Below are positions 10,345 to 22,400 of a DNA stretch of 64,000 nt, in pieces. The notes under the pieces were generated by a model. That model did not search any database. It saw nothing but the letters and a program-made list of their open reading frames with translations, and had not been told where the DNA came from. The DNA lies in NCBI GenBank assembly GCA_030765045.1, contig CM060962.1, positions 166,994,194 to 167,058,193 on the forward strand, written 5' to 3'. The first letter of the stretch is position 1; the number at the start of each line of letters is the position of its first letter. This DNA is from Tenodera sinensis. Its lineage: Eukaryota > Arthropoda > Insecta > Mantodea > Mantidae. The position numbers were made by a program, and so were the translations under genes.

Positions 10345-11589
10345 CATCTGAAAATATGCAGAAACTATCTAATAAACGGCTACACATAGGACATCTATTA
10401 AATCATGCATTTTGGGAAACGCTAGTGACACTGCTCTGAAACTACCTGCTGAATTTACTCTGTCTGTACAGTACAAAACATTGCGGCACAGGGCCATCAC
10501 ACGGCTAAACAATTTGCACAGATAACCAAGGAAAAGTAGCAGGTGAAGAATGTGATGGGCGCAGCAAATACTACTACTTTACTTTCAAGAATCACGTTCA
10601 ACTTCAACCTGATCCGAAGTTCCATTCTAGGCCTTGCGTATATGATTCCATTTCACTGTTATGGGAATCATTTCCCTTTGCTCCTAAAGATGAGGAGCCT
10701 CTCTAAAGCTGTGCCGCATACGGCATGTATAAAAAAGAGATTGTATTTCGAACCAACAAAGAAGCAGGGATCACTAAAGTTGATTATCCTTAAACAACGC
10801 CAACTACTTCTTTGAAATTGTAAAAGATTTCTAGCTGCTGCAGATTAGTGCAAGGATGATGAGACACCCTTCATGTTCACATTACACAGGACTCAAACAA
10901 GTGACAGCCTCATGTCATTGTCCGATATCAAACACCCTGGATATGGAATTAATGTGCCATGCCCGTTTCCAGCCGTCCACAATTAGGAAATTATAATGCA
11001 TATTTTATAATGCTCGTGGCAAACAAAGACCGTGAGCCCGCGGGTGGACAACTGATCGGAACACCGCTGCTCAACGATCTACATTTCATTTAATGTAATT
11101 GCTTAGCATCGCTTCCCCTGACAGAGGTCCTTGTTTAAAATTCACTCTATGATTGAAGTCCTGAGTACAAAGCTTCTGCCATCCGTGTACGAAGTCATCG
11201 TCCCCCAAACTTTATTTCTTGCTTTTTACATTCCATCCAGGAATTTTGGGGTCTTACACTGTGCTCTGTTTTAGGCAACGACCCAGTAGCTGTAAATACA
11301 GTACTGCCGTTTGTTGACAAGACTCATTTTGGCAAGCAAGTGTAGGGTGCTTTTATCTTGGCGGATTTAAAATTTCAGGACGTTTTAATTATGGTATCCT
11401 TATTTTTTTACCTGTTTTACCAGCAAAGGTTTTTGGTAAATTACGTTTTTCGCCTGTTTTAACTTTTAGCCTTTTTAACTCATGTTTTAGTGATTTTAAC
11501 TTTATTTTTTTATTTATTTTATCTTTGAATTTTTAGCTTTTTAGGGTGATATTTTAGTAGTAGTTTGCTTGTTTTTATTCTTGGGCTTC
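10345..11589. other. No recognised feature
   Basis: The frame at 10543-10815 (90 residues) has no recognisable family. The stretch becomes T-rich near 11390-11560. Confidence 0.4.
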
Positions 11590-11637
11590 GGACCCTAATG
11601 AGTAATGACCTAGTTGTCGACGGGCCCTTAAGCACAA

Positions 11638-11728
<91 letters not shown>

Positions 11729-11738
11729 TCACTCACTC
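11590..11738 (+). repeat. Micro-element copy running into CT/CA/CTCA microsatellite
   Basis: The core 11590-11632 reads GGACCCTAATGA, then (after a 7-base internal insertion) GACCTAGTTGTCGACGGGCC, and CTTAAGCAC. It is the same 40-bp core seen at 14571-14622 and in reverse at 33623-33680. Directly after it come 12 CT units, about 30 CA units and CTCA repeats. The link to a TCAC-type tail in the other copies suggests the microsatellite grew out of the element's tail. Confidence 0.65.
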
Positions 11739-11739
11739 C

Positions 11740-11984
11740 AGAAATTTTATATCGAGACTTCATAGGAAATATGTTTTGTCCATTGGACCCACAAAGAGTG
11801 TTTTTACAAATACCAAACTTGGTACGAAGTTCAAGATCTTACAAATGCCACATGAAGACTTTCAAGAAAGTCCCTTCATCCCAAACTACCATTACATGAA
11901 AATATTTCGTTACTTTGGATTTGCTCAAAAAGCCTAACTATTTCGATTCAAGCAGCATGGAATTAAGGTATTTACATGATTCAT
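11740..11984 (+). repeat. Family A repeat, 5' half, copy 2
   Basis: Family A landmarks are present: 'TATCGAGACTTCATAGGAAAT', 'AATACCAAACTTGGTA', 'GAAGACTTTCAAGAAAGTCC', 'CCAAACTACC', 'TTACATGAAAA', then 'GGAATTAAGGTATTTACATGA'. It breaks off exactly where the AAT microsatellite begins. Confidence 0.6.
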
Positions 11985-12227
<243 letters not shown>

Positions 12228-12404
12228 ATCTCTTTTTTACTCTTTATTTACAGCATGTTCCGTTACAACAAACGTAATACTACATGCCATGATAGTACAT
12301 AATGTATCTTGCTATGTTGTCCCTATAGTTAAAACTGATTGCCCTATTTAACAATTATGGCTTTATGTGGGCCTTAGAGTAAATTTGGATGGTGAGTTAT
12401 TTTA
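12228..12404. other. Possible 3' untranslated region of the minus-strand LINE
   Basis: AT-rich sequence directly downstream (on the minus strand) of the LINE C-terminal frame. No tail or target duplication is visible, so the 3' end of the LINE is not fixed. Confidence 0.35.
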
Positions 12405-12522
12405 TCAATACTTGGTTTCACGTATGCTTATCTGCCTATTTACACTCTGGAGTTTGTCTAGTTCTATTGATTTTAAGTAGTCAATAAACTCCCTTGTATA
12501 TTTACTAACTGATTTATGTTCT

Positions 12523-13098
12523 TTAAATTTCCATTTTACATATTGGTTTAGCATTGCCTTCTTGAATTGGTTTCTTGCACTGTCGAGTTTTGGACACCCA
12601 AATAGAAGAAGCACTACGGTCTGTTCTGCTGTTCCACAGAAGCACATTGGAGTCTTTTATCTTGAGTCTATAGAAGTAAGAATTAATTCTACCATGTCCA
12701 GTTAGGAAAGTTGGTATTTTCCCATTAATTGGAAACTTAAGGCGTAAACTCTCTTTCATTATGGGGAAATAAGATTTCGTCACTACACCATTTTTCGTGT
12801 TTTGCCACTCACTTTCCCACTGATCCACACTTTCTTCATGAAGCTTTCGCATGATGTCACTCACTGGTATCCTGTCGAATCTCACTGGTAGCTCCTTGTA
12901 GTTCGCTGCCTGTTTCACCAGTTGGTCAGCCAGCTCGACCCCTTCAATTCCAACGCGTGCCTTGACCCATGAGAAGTTGATAATCCAGTTTTGTGTTTCC
13001 AGTTTCATTGTTTTCTAATTCGTTATATCAGGAGGAGATGGTTGCTAGAGTTTCGTAATGAATCGAGAGTAATTCTGATGTCAGTGTGGATGGCGGCT

Positions 13099-13141
<43 letters not shown>

Positions 13142-13330
13142 GTTCTGTAGTTCCATTTGTTCAAACTGTTCTAGGGCTTTGAGAATTGCGTTCTGGTCTG
13201 CTTGACTGTTAAGCAAGTACTATGTAATTTATATTGCAGCAGGTGCATTAGTACTTGGTCCATAAATATAGCACTTCCAGATCTAGCCACCGAATCTTCC
13301 CTATTTCCATTAGTGAAAATTTCTACTTTA
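12523..13330 (-). pseudogene. RNase H domain of LINE, disrupted
   Basis: On the minus strand near 13300-13320 the first RNase H motif reads EIFTNGNRE, where families usually have an Asp in '(Y/F)TDGS'; the catalytic Asp appears changed to Asn. The DSQ motif region survives as NSQADQNAILKALEQFEQ (about 13210-13160). A poly-T run then splits the domain. The last block, WVKARVGIEGVELADQLVKQ, corresponds to the His/Asp region of RNase H (usually HVG.EGNE.AD), with His replaced by Arg. RNase H would remove RNA during reverse transcription; this copy should be inactive. Confidence 0.7.
13100..13138 (+). repeat. Poly-T run inside the RNase H region
   Basis: Thirty-nine T in a row. On the LINE's own strand this is poly-A, which could mark an inserted retrocopy tail or slippage from a Lys-rich stretch. 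Confidence 0.95.
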
Positions 13331-13737
13331 TGGGTTTGATGACTCGGTTTCTCTTTGATCTTGATTATTTCTGTTGGATGAGGCCACGTTGCCTAATGTT
13401 CTGCTGTGTCAAACGTAATTCCCTCCTGGTTCCATTTTTTTTTTTTTCCTTTCTTTCATTCATATAATCTCGCTATGTTCCGAATATGTATCCTTATGGG
13501 AGTGTTTTTTTTACAGGATGCATAGTGCTCCAGATGACGTGGTACGATAGGTTTTCGTTATTTTTATGTATTTGGGCTGTTTGTAGTTTGCCCACACTGG
13601 TGCCCCATATGTCAGAATGAGCAATTTAGCCCAATATGTAACTCTCAGCACATCGCTATTTAGCCCCCAGTTTATTTTTACGAATTTGGACAGTGCATGA
13701 ATGAAGTTTATGCTTTTTGGCTAACGTATTCTACATG

Positions 13738-14560
13738 CTAAGTAAAGTTGAGTCTTTGCTCAATGATTATGCTCAAATATTTTAAGCTTTCTGTCTGCAG
13801 CAACTGCTTATTGTTTAGGTATACCTTAAGTACTCGCTCAGACAACGGTCCTCTTCTCGATATTACTAGCACTGTAGACTTCTGCTCATTGAAGACGATT
13901 TTGTTGTCTCCGGCCCATCTTGATGTTTTCTGCAATTCGATGGTGGCATAATTTTCAAGTTCAAGGTTGCTACTTCCCTTAATAGCCAACATTACACCGT
14001 CTGCAAACGTGATGACTTTTGTGCTTTTATTATATTTTAGATTCAGAAGTGAGTTATAGTGTATGTTCCAGAAACCTGGACAGCCTCAGGAACCTTGTGG
14101 ACATTCTTTGCTGATTGTCCTCTTTATGGATATGCTGTTAGCTGAGATAGTCGCACTCCTTCCATCAAAATAGCTTTTGGAGAGGTCATAGAGATTCTTT
14201 AGGCAACTGAACTCTCTCAACGAAGACAGGATGCTGGGCCACCATGCGGCGTCAAATGCACCTTTAACATCCAAGATGATGAGGAAAGCCTGCTAACCTT
14301 CCTTTAGGATTCCTAGTGTTGTTTGTTTCAGGTACATTACAGCGTTGAGTGTGCTAGTTTGTGGTGTGAAACCAAATTGGTCATTGTTCATAAGGTTGTT
14401 ACTATGTATGTGGTGCATTATCCGTTGTATTAGTAGTTTATCACTTTGCCTGGGATATTTAGTAGGCTTATTGGCCTAGATTTGCTAGAATTCTCCTTGC
14501 CGGGTTTAATTATTGGTATAATTTTAGCATGTTTTCATCCACTGGAGAAAAAGCTTCTCC
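13738..14560 (-). pseudogene. Reverse transcriptase domain of LINE, disrupted
   Basis: Minus-strand order is KIIPIIKPGKENSSKSRPIS (motif 1, near 14540-14470), NNDQFGFTPQTSTLNAVMYL (motif 2), DVKGAFDAAWW (motif A, near 14270), ISKECPQGS (motif B, usually SKGCPQGS), then VITFADGVMLA near 14010-13980 (motif C). Motif C should be FADD; the second catalytic Asp is Gly here. WAGDNKIVFNEQKSTVLVIS follows as the usual post-catalytic block. Frameshifts lie between blocks. Confidence 0.8.
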
Positions 14561-14563
14561 TCA

Positions 14564-14630
14564 AGACACCGGGCCCTAATGACCTAGTTGTCGACAGGCC
14601 CTTAAACACTCACTCACTCCTTAGACACCC
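14564..14630 (-). mobile_element. Micro-element, 52-bp insertion with 7-bp target duplication
   Basis: AGACACC at 14564-14570 is repeated at 14623-14629. The 52 bases between start GGGCCCTAATGACCTAGTTG, contain GTCGACAGGCCCTTAAACAC and end in CTCA repeats. The insertion lies inside the LINE between its linker and RT regions, so it is younger than the LINE. The core is shared with 11590 and 33623. Orientation is arbitrary. Confidence 0.6.
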
Positions 14631-15035
14631 GTTGTGTATACCTGTGGTCAGTCTCGGCATTAGTTTGAACACTAGTCGAAGTATCTCTGGAGTGATGCCG
14701 TTCCCTCCTTGAGCTTTTTCTGTGTCCATGTTATCTAACAGCCCACTTCTGCTGTTGAAATTGGAGTGTCATCCTGGGTTTCTAGTTGTTCCTTTATTTC
14801 GTGCCTGATTTGTCGGTGGTGGTCATTTTCATCTTTTTCATCATCAACCGGCGCAAATAAATCCATCATGACATTCATACTCTCTTTCAAGTCCCTGATA
14901 TATATTCCGCCGGGTTTCCTTGAGGTTTTGTTTCATCTTCCCAGATGGCAATCTGTAAACTGCATTCCACGGGTTGGATGTCACGGCAACGTTACAATAG
15001 TTTCTCCAGGACTAATATTTCGCCCTTGTGTGCGC

Positions 15036-15231
15036 GCGCGCGTGTATGTAGGTAAGTATGTAGGTACGCATGTAGATAAGTATGTATGTACGTATGTATA
15101 ATTTAGGTTAACGGTGGGGTGGGTTGGGCAGGGTAGGTTACGTACATAAGGCAGGTTAGGCAGGTTAGGTAGACTAGGTGCGTAGGTAGGTAGGTAGGTA
15201 GGCAGGCAGGTAAGTAGGTGTATTGAAATTT
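15036..15231 (+). repeat. Degenerate GTAG/GGTTAG low-complexity tract
   Basis: Imperfect GTAT, GTAG and GGTTAGGCA-like units in a row. A few TTAGG words occur but without the regular tandem array of insect telomeres. Confidence 0.7.
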
Positions 15232-17149
15232 GCTATAGCTTTAACTATATATGCTCATTATCGAAATGTATTTGTAGTCAACAGCTTCTCTTTCCTAATA
15301 TTCGCTACAGCTTAGGTTTGGCACTTCTAAGGAAATCTTTATCAAAATCGAAAAAAAGATTATTTTCGTTACAGAATCAAACTATCCACCCCTTGTAATT
15401 TGGAGGTTTATACAACAACCATAGCGTTATTATTTGAAGAGCTCACTATATCCTGGACAACAGAGCCCATTCCTAGATTGTCTTTTCCATTATGTATTTC
15501 TTTTAGAATGCCACCATCGTCATCTTGAATCGTCCTGAAGTATAAAGTAATTTCGCTGAGTCTTGGATCATTCTCCTCTGCTTCAGCACGATTCGCTTAC
15601 CAAATAAAGTAGAATATTTCGTTTTATAGTCAACAAAATGAACGCAAACCCATACTACCCCTTCCACTGCATTATCAACGATGGCGATTTTTTAAAAAGT
15701 CCACTTATTGAGGAAAACAAAACAACCGTTACTATGTATAATAAGGTCATAAATAAAGGTGTCAGGAAGCTAATTAGCATCCATAACCATCTACCAATAA
15801 CGAGTTAACACCTCGTGTACTGGAGTACCCCAGTAAAAGCTACAGAGCTAATTTTTACGTATTAGTGGAGATGTGCTAATGCACATAATTAAACTCTACC
15901 TCCATCGACGGAATGATTAGTGAACCCAAATAGAAGAATCTTTACAACGAGCGGGGCATGGTGGAATCTAATACAAACTTCAACAATCACATAAGAACTT
16001 TCTTCCTTTATTAAACACCGAAATTCTCTGGTAATTCAATTCTACATGACCATAAGCGATTGTCATTAAATGCACTAGTACGCCCATGCGAGGCGTCCGT
16101 AGTTGCCTTAAGCGCAATGAAACATGAATAGAATCTCATTGAAAACAAAGCAAGTTGTTATTGGAAACAATTTAATTAATTATAAATTGAGCGCAAGGCA
16201 AAATACACTTATATACGCATGTGTATGCGTAGAGAGACGGATATGTTTTGCACAATTTCAGTGTACGCAATTTTGAGAGCAATAATGCAATCTGTGTTTA
16301 GTTTTTGAGGGAATTTTTTTCAATAGTTAATTTTACATTGTTCAGTGATTTATGAGAGGGAAAAAAGGCTGGTCTTCCTACGTTTAGTAATATTTGTTCT
16401 TACATTGTATTGAATATCATTGCAGGTCTAATTTTGATGCGCAATTGTCTACAGCGCATTGTTAGTGAAAACGGCATATCCAGGTCACAAAAGACGAATA
16501 CAATTCTTGTAATAATATGTGTGTTCCTGTATAAACGATGAAAGTCAGGCAATGAGATTTAAGATGAAATAACTATGTATCTGTATCAGAATTATGTATA
16601 CTGGGTGTATCAATGTATTGATTCCTACGATCATAAGAAACGAAAAACGTCCATCAACATGCGTCATACAATGCGTTGCTACTAATTTACCAGCTAAAGC
16701 GATATAGAAGTACAGTAATTACAAGCAAAAGCTGCTTTTTTTTAAAATTTGTTTATCAACGTTCTTCAACGTAGTGTCATATCGGACGGTAGAAGATGGT
16801 GAACGTGTCTTTTTCTACAAATAAGTGTGTAGTGAGGGACTACTCCACATGTGATACAAAATTACACTCAGTATTTACAGTATGCAGATGGCACTGGTGT
16901 GATGACACAACCCTGCACATGCAGCGAGTAGTGAAATGTAAACAGAGCAAGAAGTTGGTTTCGCGTTGTAAACATGGTGCGTTATCAAACCAAGAATAAG
17001 GTGACATGTTCAGGTATGTTCATACAAGTGGCAACGGAAGCAGTTTCTGAACAGACAGTAACCATCGTACCGGATATTTGCCGCTATGTATCGTTGCGTG
17101 TGTGAAACAGGCACAACATTGCCTAAACCCGTGGGTGTTTAGACATATT
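15232..17149. other. No recognised feature
   Basis: AT-rich sequence with no supported gene. The frame at 16796-16999 is Cys-rich but has no recognisable motif. It may belong to the 5' part of the transposase remnant that follows. Confidence 0.35.
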
Positions 17150-17420
17150 TTCAAGATGGTGTATTGAGCACGGAGGCCAGTCTCCAGTTTCTGGTCTCCA
17201 CTAGGCTTTTACTTATGAGACCACTTGAGAAGTGTAGTGTACGCTACACTGGCGAACGACATCAATGACCTGAAACAGCTTGTTCAGCTGCACGACTAGA
17301 CGTAGGAATCACTGAGGAATTCACCACTCCATATTGAGACATTGGCATGCAAGCATTTCTGTTCATGGCGGACATTTCCAGTATCTCCTGTAATGTGTTG
17401 TGGTCAGTGCACATCCTATT
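17150..17420 (+). pseudogene. C-terminal remnant of a Tc1/mariner-superfamily transposase
   Basis: About 17190-17280 reads W-SPLGFYL-stop-DHLRSVVYATLANDINDLKQ. This resembles the RSPDLTPLDFFLWG...VY..P..DL..LK signature near the third catalytic residue of IS630/Tc1/mariner-type DDE transposases. Stops break it, and the expected Asp/Glu has decayed. The following LHIETLACKHFCSW may be the end of the same protein. No inverted ends were located. Confidence 0.45.
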
Positions 17421-17963
17421 ATCGCTTTAGCAGTAACCGAATAACAGTGCATTGTATAGTATATGCTCATAGGACATTTTTCTTTTTTATGACCGAAGGA
17501 ACCTTATCCGGATGTGTATCGCGACAATTTAGATACATAGTGTATTAGGGAATGTCATTCATTACGTGTTTAATTGGTTACTCAGGTTTTGCTGTAAACC
17601 AAGATGCATAGATAGAACGCTTGCTGCATGCAATTTGGGTAGCAACAATCCAAATGGACATGGCTCTGTATGGCGAGCCAGTTTTGACAATAGAATCAAG
17701 AAGGCCATGACCGTAGTAAGTCGCTTTAAACAAATATGGACTCTTTAAATTGTGGAACTGATTCACTGGTCCGGTACTTTGCATCTTGACACCTGTAATT
17801 AATGTTATATAGTTTCCTTAATAAATCTCATGACGAACTGCGCAGTGACTCCCCTGAAATGTCAGAAAATAATTTTAAGTTGGTTTTATTGTTATGTGGA
17901 GTCATAAAATGCTAAATTAATTATTTTCCATACACGGTGTGTCCTGAAGACGCTTTTAATGAA
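17421..17963. other. No recognised feature
   Basis: Short overlapping frames on both strands at 17566-17784 have no family signal. Confidence 0.35.
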
Positions 17964-17981
17964 TACACACACACGCACGCA

Positions 17982-18050
<69 letters not shown>
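17964..18050 (+). repeat. AC/ACGC microsatellite
   Basis: AC units, an ACGC-rich section (about 17975-18000), then about 25 AC units, ending five bases before the Tc1-like element's flanking TA. Confidence 0.97.
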
Positions 18051-18052
<2 letters not shown>

Positions 18053-18057
18053 ACATA

Positions 18058-18093
18058 CGCTGCTCAAAATAATTAGAGGGACAAGATTTTGTT
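18058..18093 (+). repeat. Left terminal inverted repeat of Tc1-like element
   Basis: Thirty-six bases beginning CGCTGCTCAAAATAATTAGA, paired with 19502-19537. Confidence 0.92.
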
Positions 18094-18294
18094 CGAGTGT
18101 ATTTTTGTAGTCATATTTATTGTGATCATACAACAATTGTTTTCTTCAATAACTAACCTTTATTTAACCATGACAGAAATGTTTACTTATCATGTCAAAC
18201 TTGGCTACTGTAAGCAGAAACTAAGTGGAATGCAGAAAACAACAATGGATGATCCTTCCACTGAATGAAAACAACAAAAGAAGTAATGTCATCA

Positions 18295-19255
18295 TCTTGT
18301 ATGGTCCCCAGGCACATGTATTATTGCTGCACATCTCCGAGGCATGCTTCTAATCAACCTTCACGCGTCTGCAAGCTCTTGAAGAGTCTGAGGAGCTATA
18401 GGACGCTTCTGGACATTGAGTTCTAGCATATTCCATAAATGCTCAATGGGATTGAGGTCTCTTCTCATAGCAGGCCAGTTCATTTATGTATCTGGAGGTT
18501 CTGTAAGGTGGCCATAGTGGCACCAGCCGCATGGATTCTAGCATTGTCTTGCTGCAATACAAACTCGGGGCGCATCCCAACTACAACAGGCATAACATGA
18601 TCCAGTACAATATCAGTAATGTACCTGACAGTATTTCATCACCCTCTTGACTACCATAAGATCAGTTTTACCGTCGATACTGACGCCAGCTCACACCATG
18701 ACCACACCTAACACCAAATCTGCCAATTTCTTGGACTGTAGCTTCATCATAACGCTCACCACGATGGCGATACACATGCAGACATCCATTACGCTGTGTT
18801 AAACGAAAGCGAGTAAATTGTGAAGAGTATATTGTGCTAGTGACGAAGCTGCAAGTTCCTATGTTGTTGAGCAAATCTCAATCTACCTACTTTGTGATGA
18901 CGTTCCAATCGAGGGACCTTACAGGGTCTTTGTGGTCTTAACCCCACCTCTCGAAACCTGTTTCGTATTGTCTGATCACTGACAATAACACCAGTTGCTG
19001 CCCTCAGGTTATTTAGAGGTCTCCAGCAGTGGCAATGCATTACCGAAGAGCACAATTGACCATGTATCGGCCATCTCTAGCCGACGTTTTACGTTTTGGA
19101 CCCTGGCTTGGTCCTCTAGTATACGTGCCAGCTTCAATAAATCTTTCCCAGTCCCTTCCAACAGAGGAAGCCACATTAATCTCTCTAGCCATAGTCCAAC
19201 CTTCCGGTATCAACGTGGCCGCTCGAACGACTTCAGCTTCGTATAGGTACCTCAT
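18295..19255 (-). pseudogene. Tc1-like DDE transposase, broken
   Basis: The minus-strand start at 19255 (MRYLYEAEVVRAATLIPEGW) begins the N-terminal DNA-binding helix-turn-helix. A frameshift near 19040-19055 leads to ATGVIVSDQTIRNRFREVGL and PCKVPRLERHHKVGRLRFAQ, the second HTH and linker. The next frame (18668-18874) has the segment before RFRLTQRNG, where the first catalytic Asp (usually FTDESRF) is lost. Further on, FVLQQDNARIHAA holds the second Asp, and a shifted frame gives DLNPIEHLWNML with the terminal Glu. The Asp-Glu spacing fits DD34E. At least three frameshifts or stops make it inactive. Confidence 0.85.
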
Positions 19256-19501
19256 TTTAAACTTATTGAACGTAAAAAGTTGTAGAAAGATGCAATACTC
19301 TGTTAATGATACGTAAAAGACACTTCAATACGTGAATCATTACATTCTATATATGATCCACTTCAGTATTCAATATATTGACAACAGACCGTGGCTTTAA
19401 CAGTTGTCGTGGTGGAATGCATTTCTTAATAATTAAATATGTCCGAACAATAATATATAGTATAGACACCTTCATTACAAACTGCAAAAATACTATGTTC
19501 T

Positions 19502-19537
19502 AACAAAATATTGTCCCTCTAATTATTTTGAGCAGTG
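19502..19537 (-). repeat. Right terminal inverted repeat of Tc1-like element
   Basis: On the minus strand it begins CACTGCTCAAAATAATTAGA. It differs from the left end at two positions. Confidence 0.92.
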
Positions 19538-19539
19538 TA

Positions 19540-22291
19540 TATATGCTATTGCGTTATGTATTTCCCTTAATCTTTGTTCACAAGTATTTGCAATTATTTG
19601 TGAAACAATACATAGAATATTACTAAATTCTCTCGAGCTTAGGGAGCAGAAGAAGATAAATTATACAACATTCATTTTAAGAAAGGAAGAAGTATCTTCC
19701 TTTCAGAGACAATTCTGAGGGATTAAGTGAAAATAAAATATATAATTAATCATTTTCGTAGCTCCACATTGCCATAAATTAACATTTAGCTACTATTTTC
19801 AAAATCCGCAACCATTTTGGTGATGATCAGTCCTCTCTTTCAAACCAGGATGAATTTGCAATTTCCTTCTAATAAAAGTTTCTGCTTCACTCCTCATTTC
19901 CACACAAATAAATGGTAAACTTACAAAAATTTCCGTGGGCTGCATAGGAGTCCGTTGACAAAACCGTGTGGGTATTTGGATAGAATCCTGCAGTTGTTAG
20001 CGTAATAAAAGTAGCGTGACAAACATCTCGCGTTATAGTATTATAAATCATCACTAGTAATTCGAAAACTATGAAAGTTCATAGAAAGATTGTCGTTCCC
20101 CTGCCATACTCCTCCAAGCATTTCAAGTCCTTCCATCCTACGGATAGGCTCATCTTTTTAGAACTTTCACGAATCAGTCCTAGTAACCTGACTATGGAAA
20201 TAAGCGAAGTACTTCAGGCAATAGGCCATGAACTTCGTGATACAACACAATTGAAATTCGATGTAAGCTGTTAATGGAAACAAAAAAGAAGAAAAAGATA
20301 TGTACTTGTAGACTGCAACTCCGCTAGGCTTACGCTCTGTTAGGTAAACAAATTTATTTGGCGTGCTGTCGAGTATGTTGGCGAATTTGCATTCTTTGCT
20401 ACCGCCTCTCAAATCGACTCTTCGGAATTGAGACGATTAAAGAAACAGGCTACATAATGCGGAAACAGAGGTGGTCCCTGGAGACCCCTGTACACATAGC
20501 GAGTTTGTTAACTTCCGTTGCGTCACTCCAGACAACTAAAAGCGTTGGGGACGGGCACCATTTCAAATGTTATTAATTTTAATTCCAAATCCACAGTCCG
20601 ACATCGCTGCCTGGATTTCAATTCCACTATATTAGAATAACTTTTGCGAGTGTACCGCTATCATTGCATTGGATCGCCTAACTGAACACATGTGTAAACT
20701 TGTAAACAAGTTGAAGTCAACACATATGCTTGGTGACCATTTAACTATATGTTACAGAGTTGTGAACCTCCCATTGCAGAGTTCTGAAACAATCGCATAA
20801 GGGTAACCAGTGGGAATACGAGTAAATGGACAAATAGTACATTTTCTGCATGTTTAGATAAAATTGATGGTTCTGATTCAAAGGACATCATTTAGAAGAT
20901 TCTGTGGGAACCAAAACAATTTCTATTAACATTCATACTAAGCTACCAGGCATGCACCGATTTTTTAAAACTCTAGCTCTTGACAATAGTTACAAACACT
21001 TAGAGGTTATTCGTAATTCTGATTTGAATATATACAAATCAGTTTTAAAAAAGACTGCATAAATGAAAAGAAATAGATAATTAATATCATCTTTTTATGT
21101 CAAAAATAGTTTTTAAGGTAATAAATCTGCGAAATTTGACAAAAAGGGTGAACAATTAAAAACAAATCTTTTCATAGCAAAATTATATAAATTTTAAACT
21201 TTAAGAAAACATAGTGTGTTCTAATTGACACATTTGTATACTAATTAACAGAAGTCCACAAATCGACAGGCACACCGAACATTAAAATCCGTTTTCCCAA
21301 AACTTTTTCACCGTTTTCCATACTCTAAGATAGAAATGTTCCATGTGATGCAATTGTTCACTAAGTTGTTTCAAAAATTTTGTACTGCCCCTACAAGGTA
21401 CGTTAAAGAAAATGGTCATATACGTTTTTAAAGTAAGCTCCAATTTTGAGAAATAAAGGATAAGGTTTTGAAAAATCGAGAATTTCGTGAGTTCGGAAGG
21501 TAGAATTTTTTCTACAGTAATTAGGGATTAATATAAAAATCTGATATATCCCTTTGTAAACTCATTTATTGTAAAACCTGAATTTTATGTTAATATTTTT
21601 TAAAATACCGGTATGCTGCAGTTTATTAGGACAATGAATTCGCACAATAAAAAGCAATATTTAAATAACCACACAAGCTAGAATTTTCAAACATGGCAAA
21701 AATATTACTGGTGTTGTGTGTAATAACTGGCATGAATTTCAATACGGCAACTTATGCATACTGTGAATACTCCAAATTTCACAAATGCATTACGCTCAGA
21801 AAAGAAGTTATTCTGTAAATGAGCTAAAGCCGTTATACAATTGTAGAAATACATTAACCTCAGACGGTGTAAAAGTCCTAGTGACGTCATAAGTGATAGG
21901 CGAGGGAAAAGGAACCTGAATTTGAGCTTTCACCGATGTAATTATATCGGATGGAAGGATTCAATGTACAAAGGCATTTGAAAAAATATAGTACAATTTT
22001 AGTCTCTGTACGCTTATATAAGCAGATCCAAAATATGTTTCCCATGCTTTTTGTAGTGTTACGACTCATATACGGAAAAATTTAGGCAACTTTTGCTGAA
22101 GAGTATGACAAGAACTATAATCTACGGTTTTTGTTACTCAAACTTTCATCTCTAAACGCTTCATTTAGTCGCAACTTAGTATTTCTGTTTTGTACAAATC
22201 GTAATTTACCCAGAAGTTACGACATGTCAACAGCAGCTGAATAATTGAGCATTCACATACCATGGCATCTCTGACCACTTGCTAACACACT
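19540..22291. other. AT-rich sequence without a recognised gene
   Basis: A short perfect hairpin (GAAAGGAAGA, 4-base loop, TCTTCCTTTC) lies at 19681-19704. Frames at 20071-20274 and 20167-20412 oppose each other and show no domain. I see no conserved repeat here. Confidence 0.35.
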
Positions 22292-22400
22292 TCCACACCT
22301 CTGCCCACCACAGGCGTCACGAGTGGGATGCAGTACTGGTGGGTGGAACGTGGTCAGCGATCCGTTCCTTCCCGGCAGATATATACGGTCTTCGTATTAG
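22292..22400 (-). mobile_element. SINE-D 3' portion, minus strand
   Basis: The reverse complement reads 'CGAAGACCG', 'CTGCCGGGAAG', 'CGCTGACCACGTTCCACC', 'CAGTACTGCA', 'CACTCGTGACGCCTGTGG' and 'GGGCAGAGGTG', the SINE-D 3' body in order. It abuts a plus-strand copy, making an inverted pair. Confidence 0.7.

Larger units (their letters stand above)
12405..15010 (-). mobile_element. 5'-truncated LINE with reverse transcriptase and RNase H (I-superfamily-like)
   Basis: Read on the minus strand from about 15010, the order is: a pre-RT linker (YRLPSGKMKQNLKETRR; STAEVG; GGNGITPEILRLVFKLMPRL), RT motifs, an LLILTYGAPVWA-type thumb region, RNase H, and a terminal Cys-rich knuckle (MCFCGTAEQ...CPKLD at about 12600-12647). 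This domain order is that of I/R1/LOA-type LINEs with a C-terminal RNase H; the exact clade is unresolved. Frameshifts, a 39-base poly-T insertion and a 52-base micro-element insertion interrupt it. Confidence 0.75.
18058..19537 (-). mobile_element. Tc1-like DNA transposon, 1480 bp, complete ends
   Basis: The left 36 bases (18058-18093) and right 36 bases (19502-19537) are reverse complements with two mismatches. Both contain CTGCTCAAAATAATTAGAGG. A TA dinucleotide abuts each end (18056-18057, 19538-19539), matching the TA target duplication of Tc1/mariner elements. One transposase pseudogene lies inside on the minus strand. The TIRs look better preserved than the gene, as expected if transposase from another copy mobilised it. 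Confidence 0.9.

Noticed and set aside
15120..15200. Interstitial insect telomere repeat (TTAGG)
   Set aside because: Only a few scattered TTAGG words occur within GGCA/GTAG low-complexity sequence, with no regular 5-bp array.
20071..20274. Possible small gene with a plausible start
   Set aside because: No domain, and an overlapping frame is open on the other strand. Nothing else supports it.
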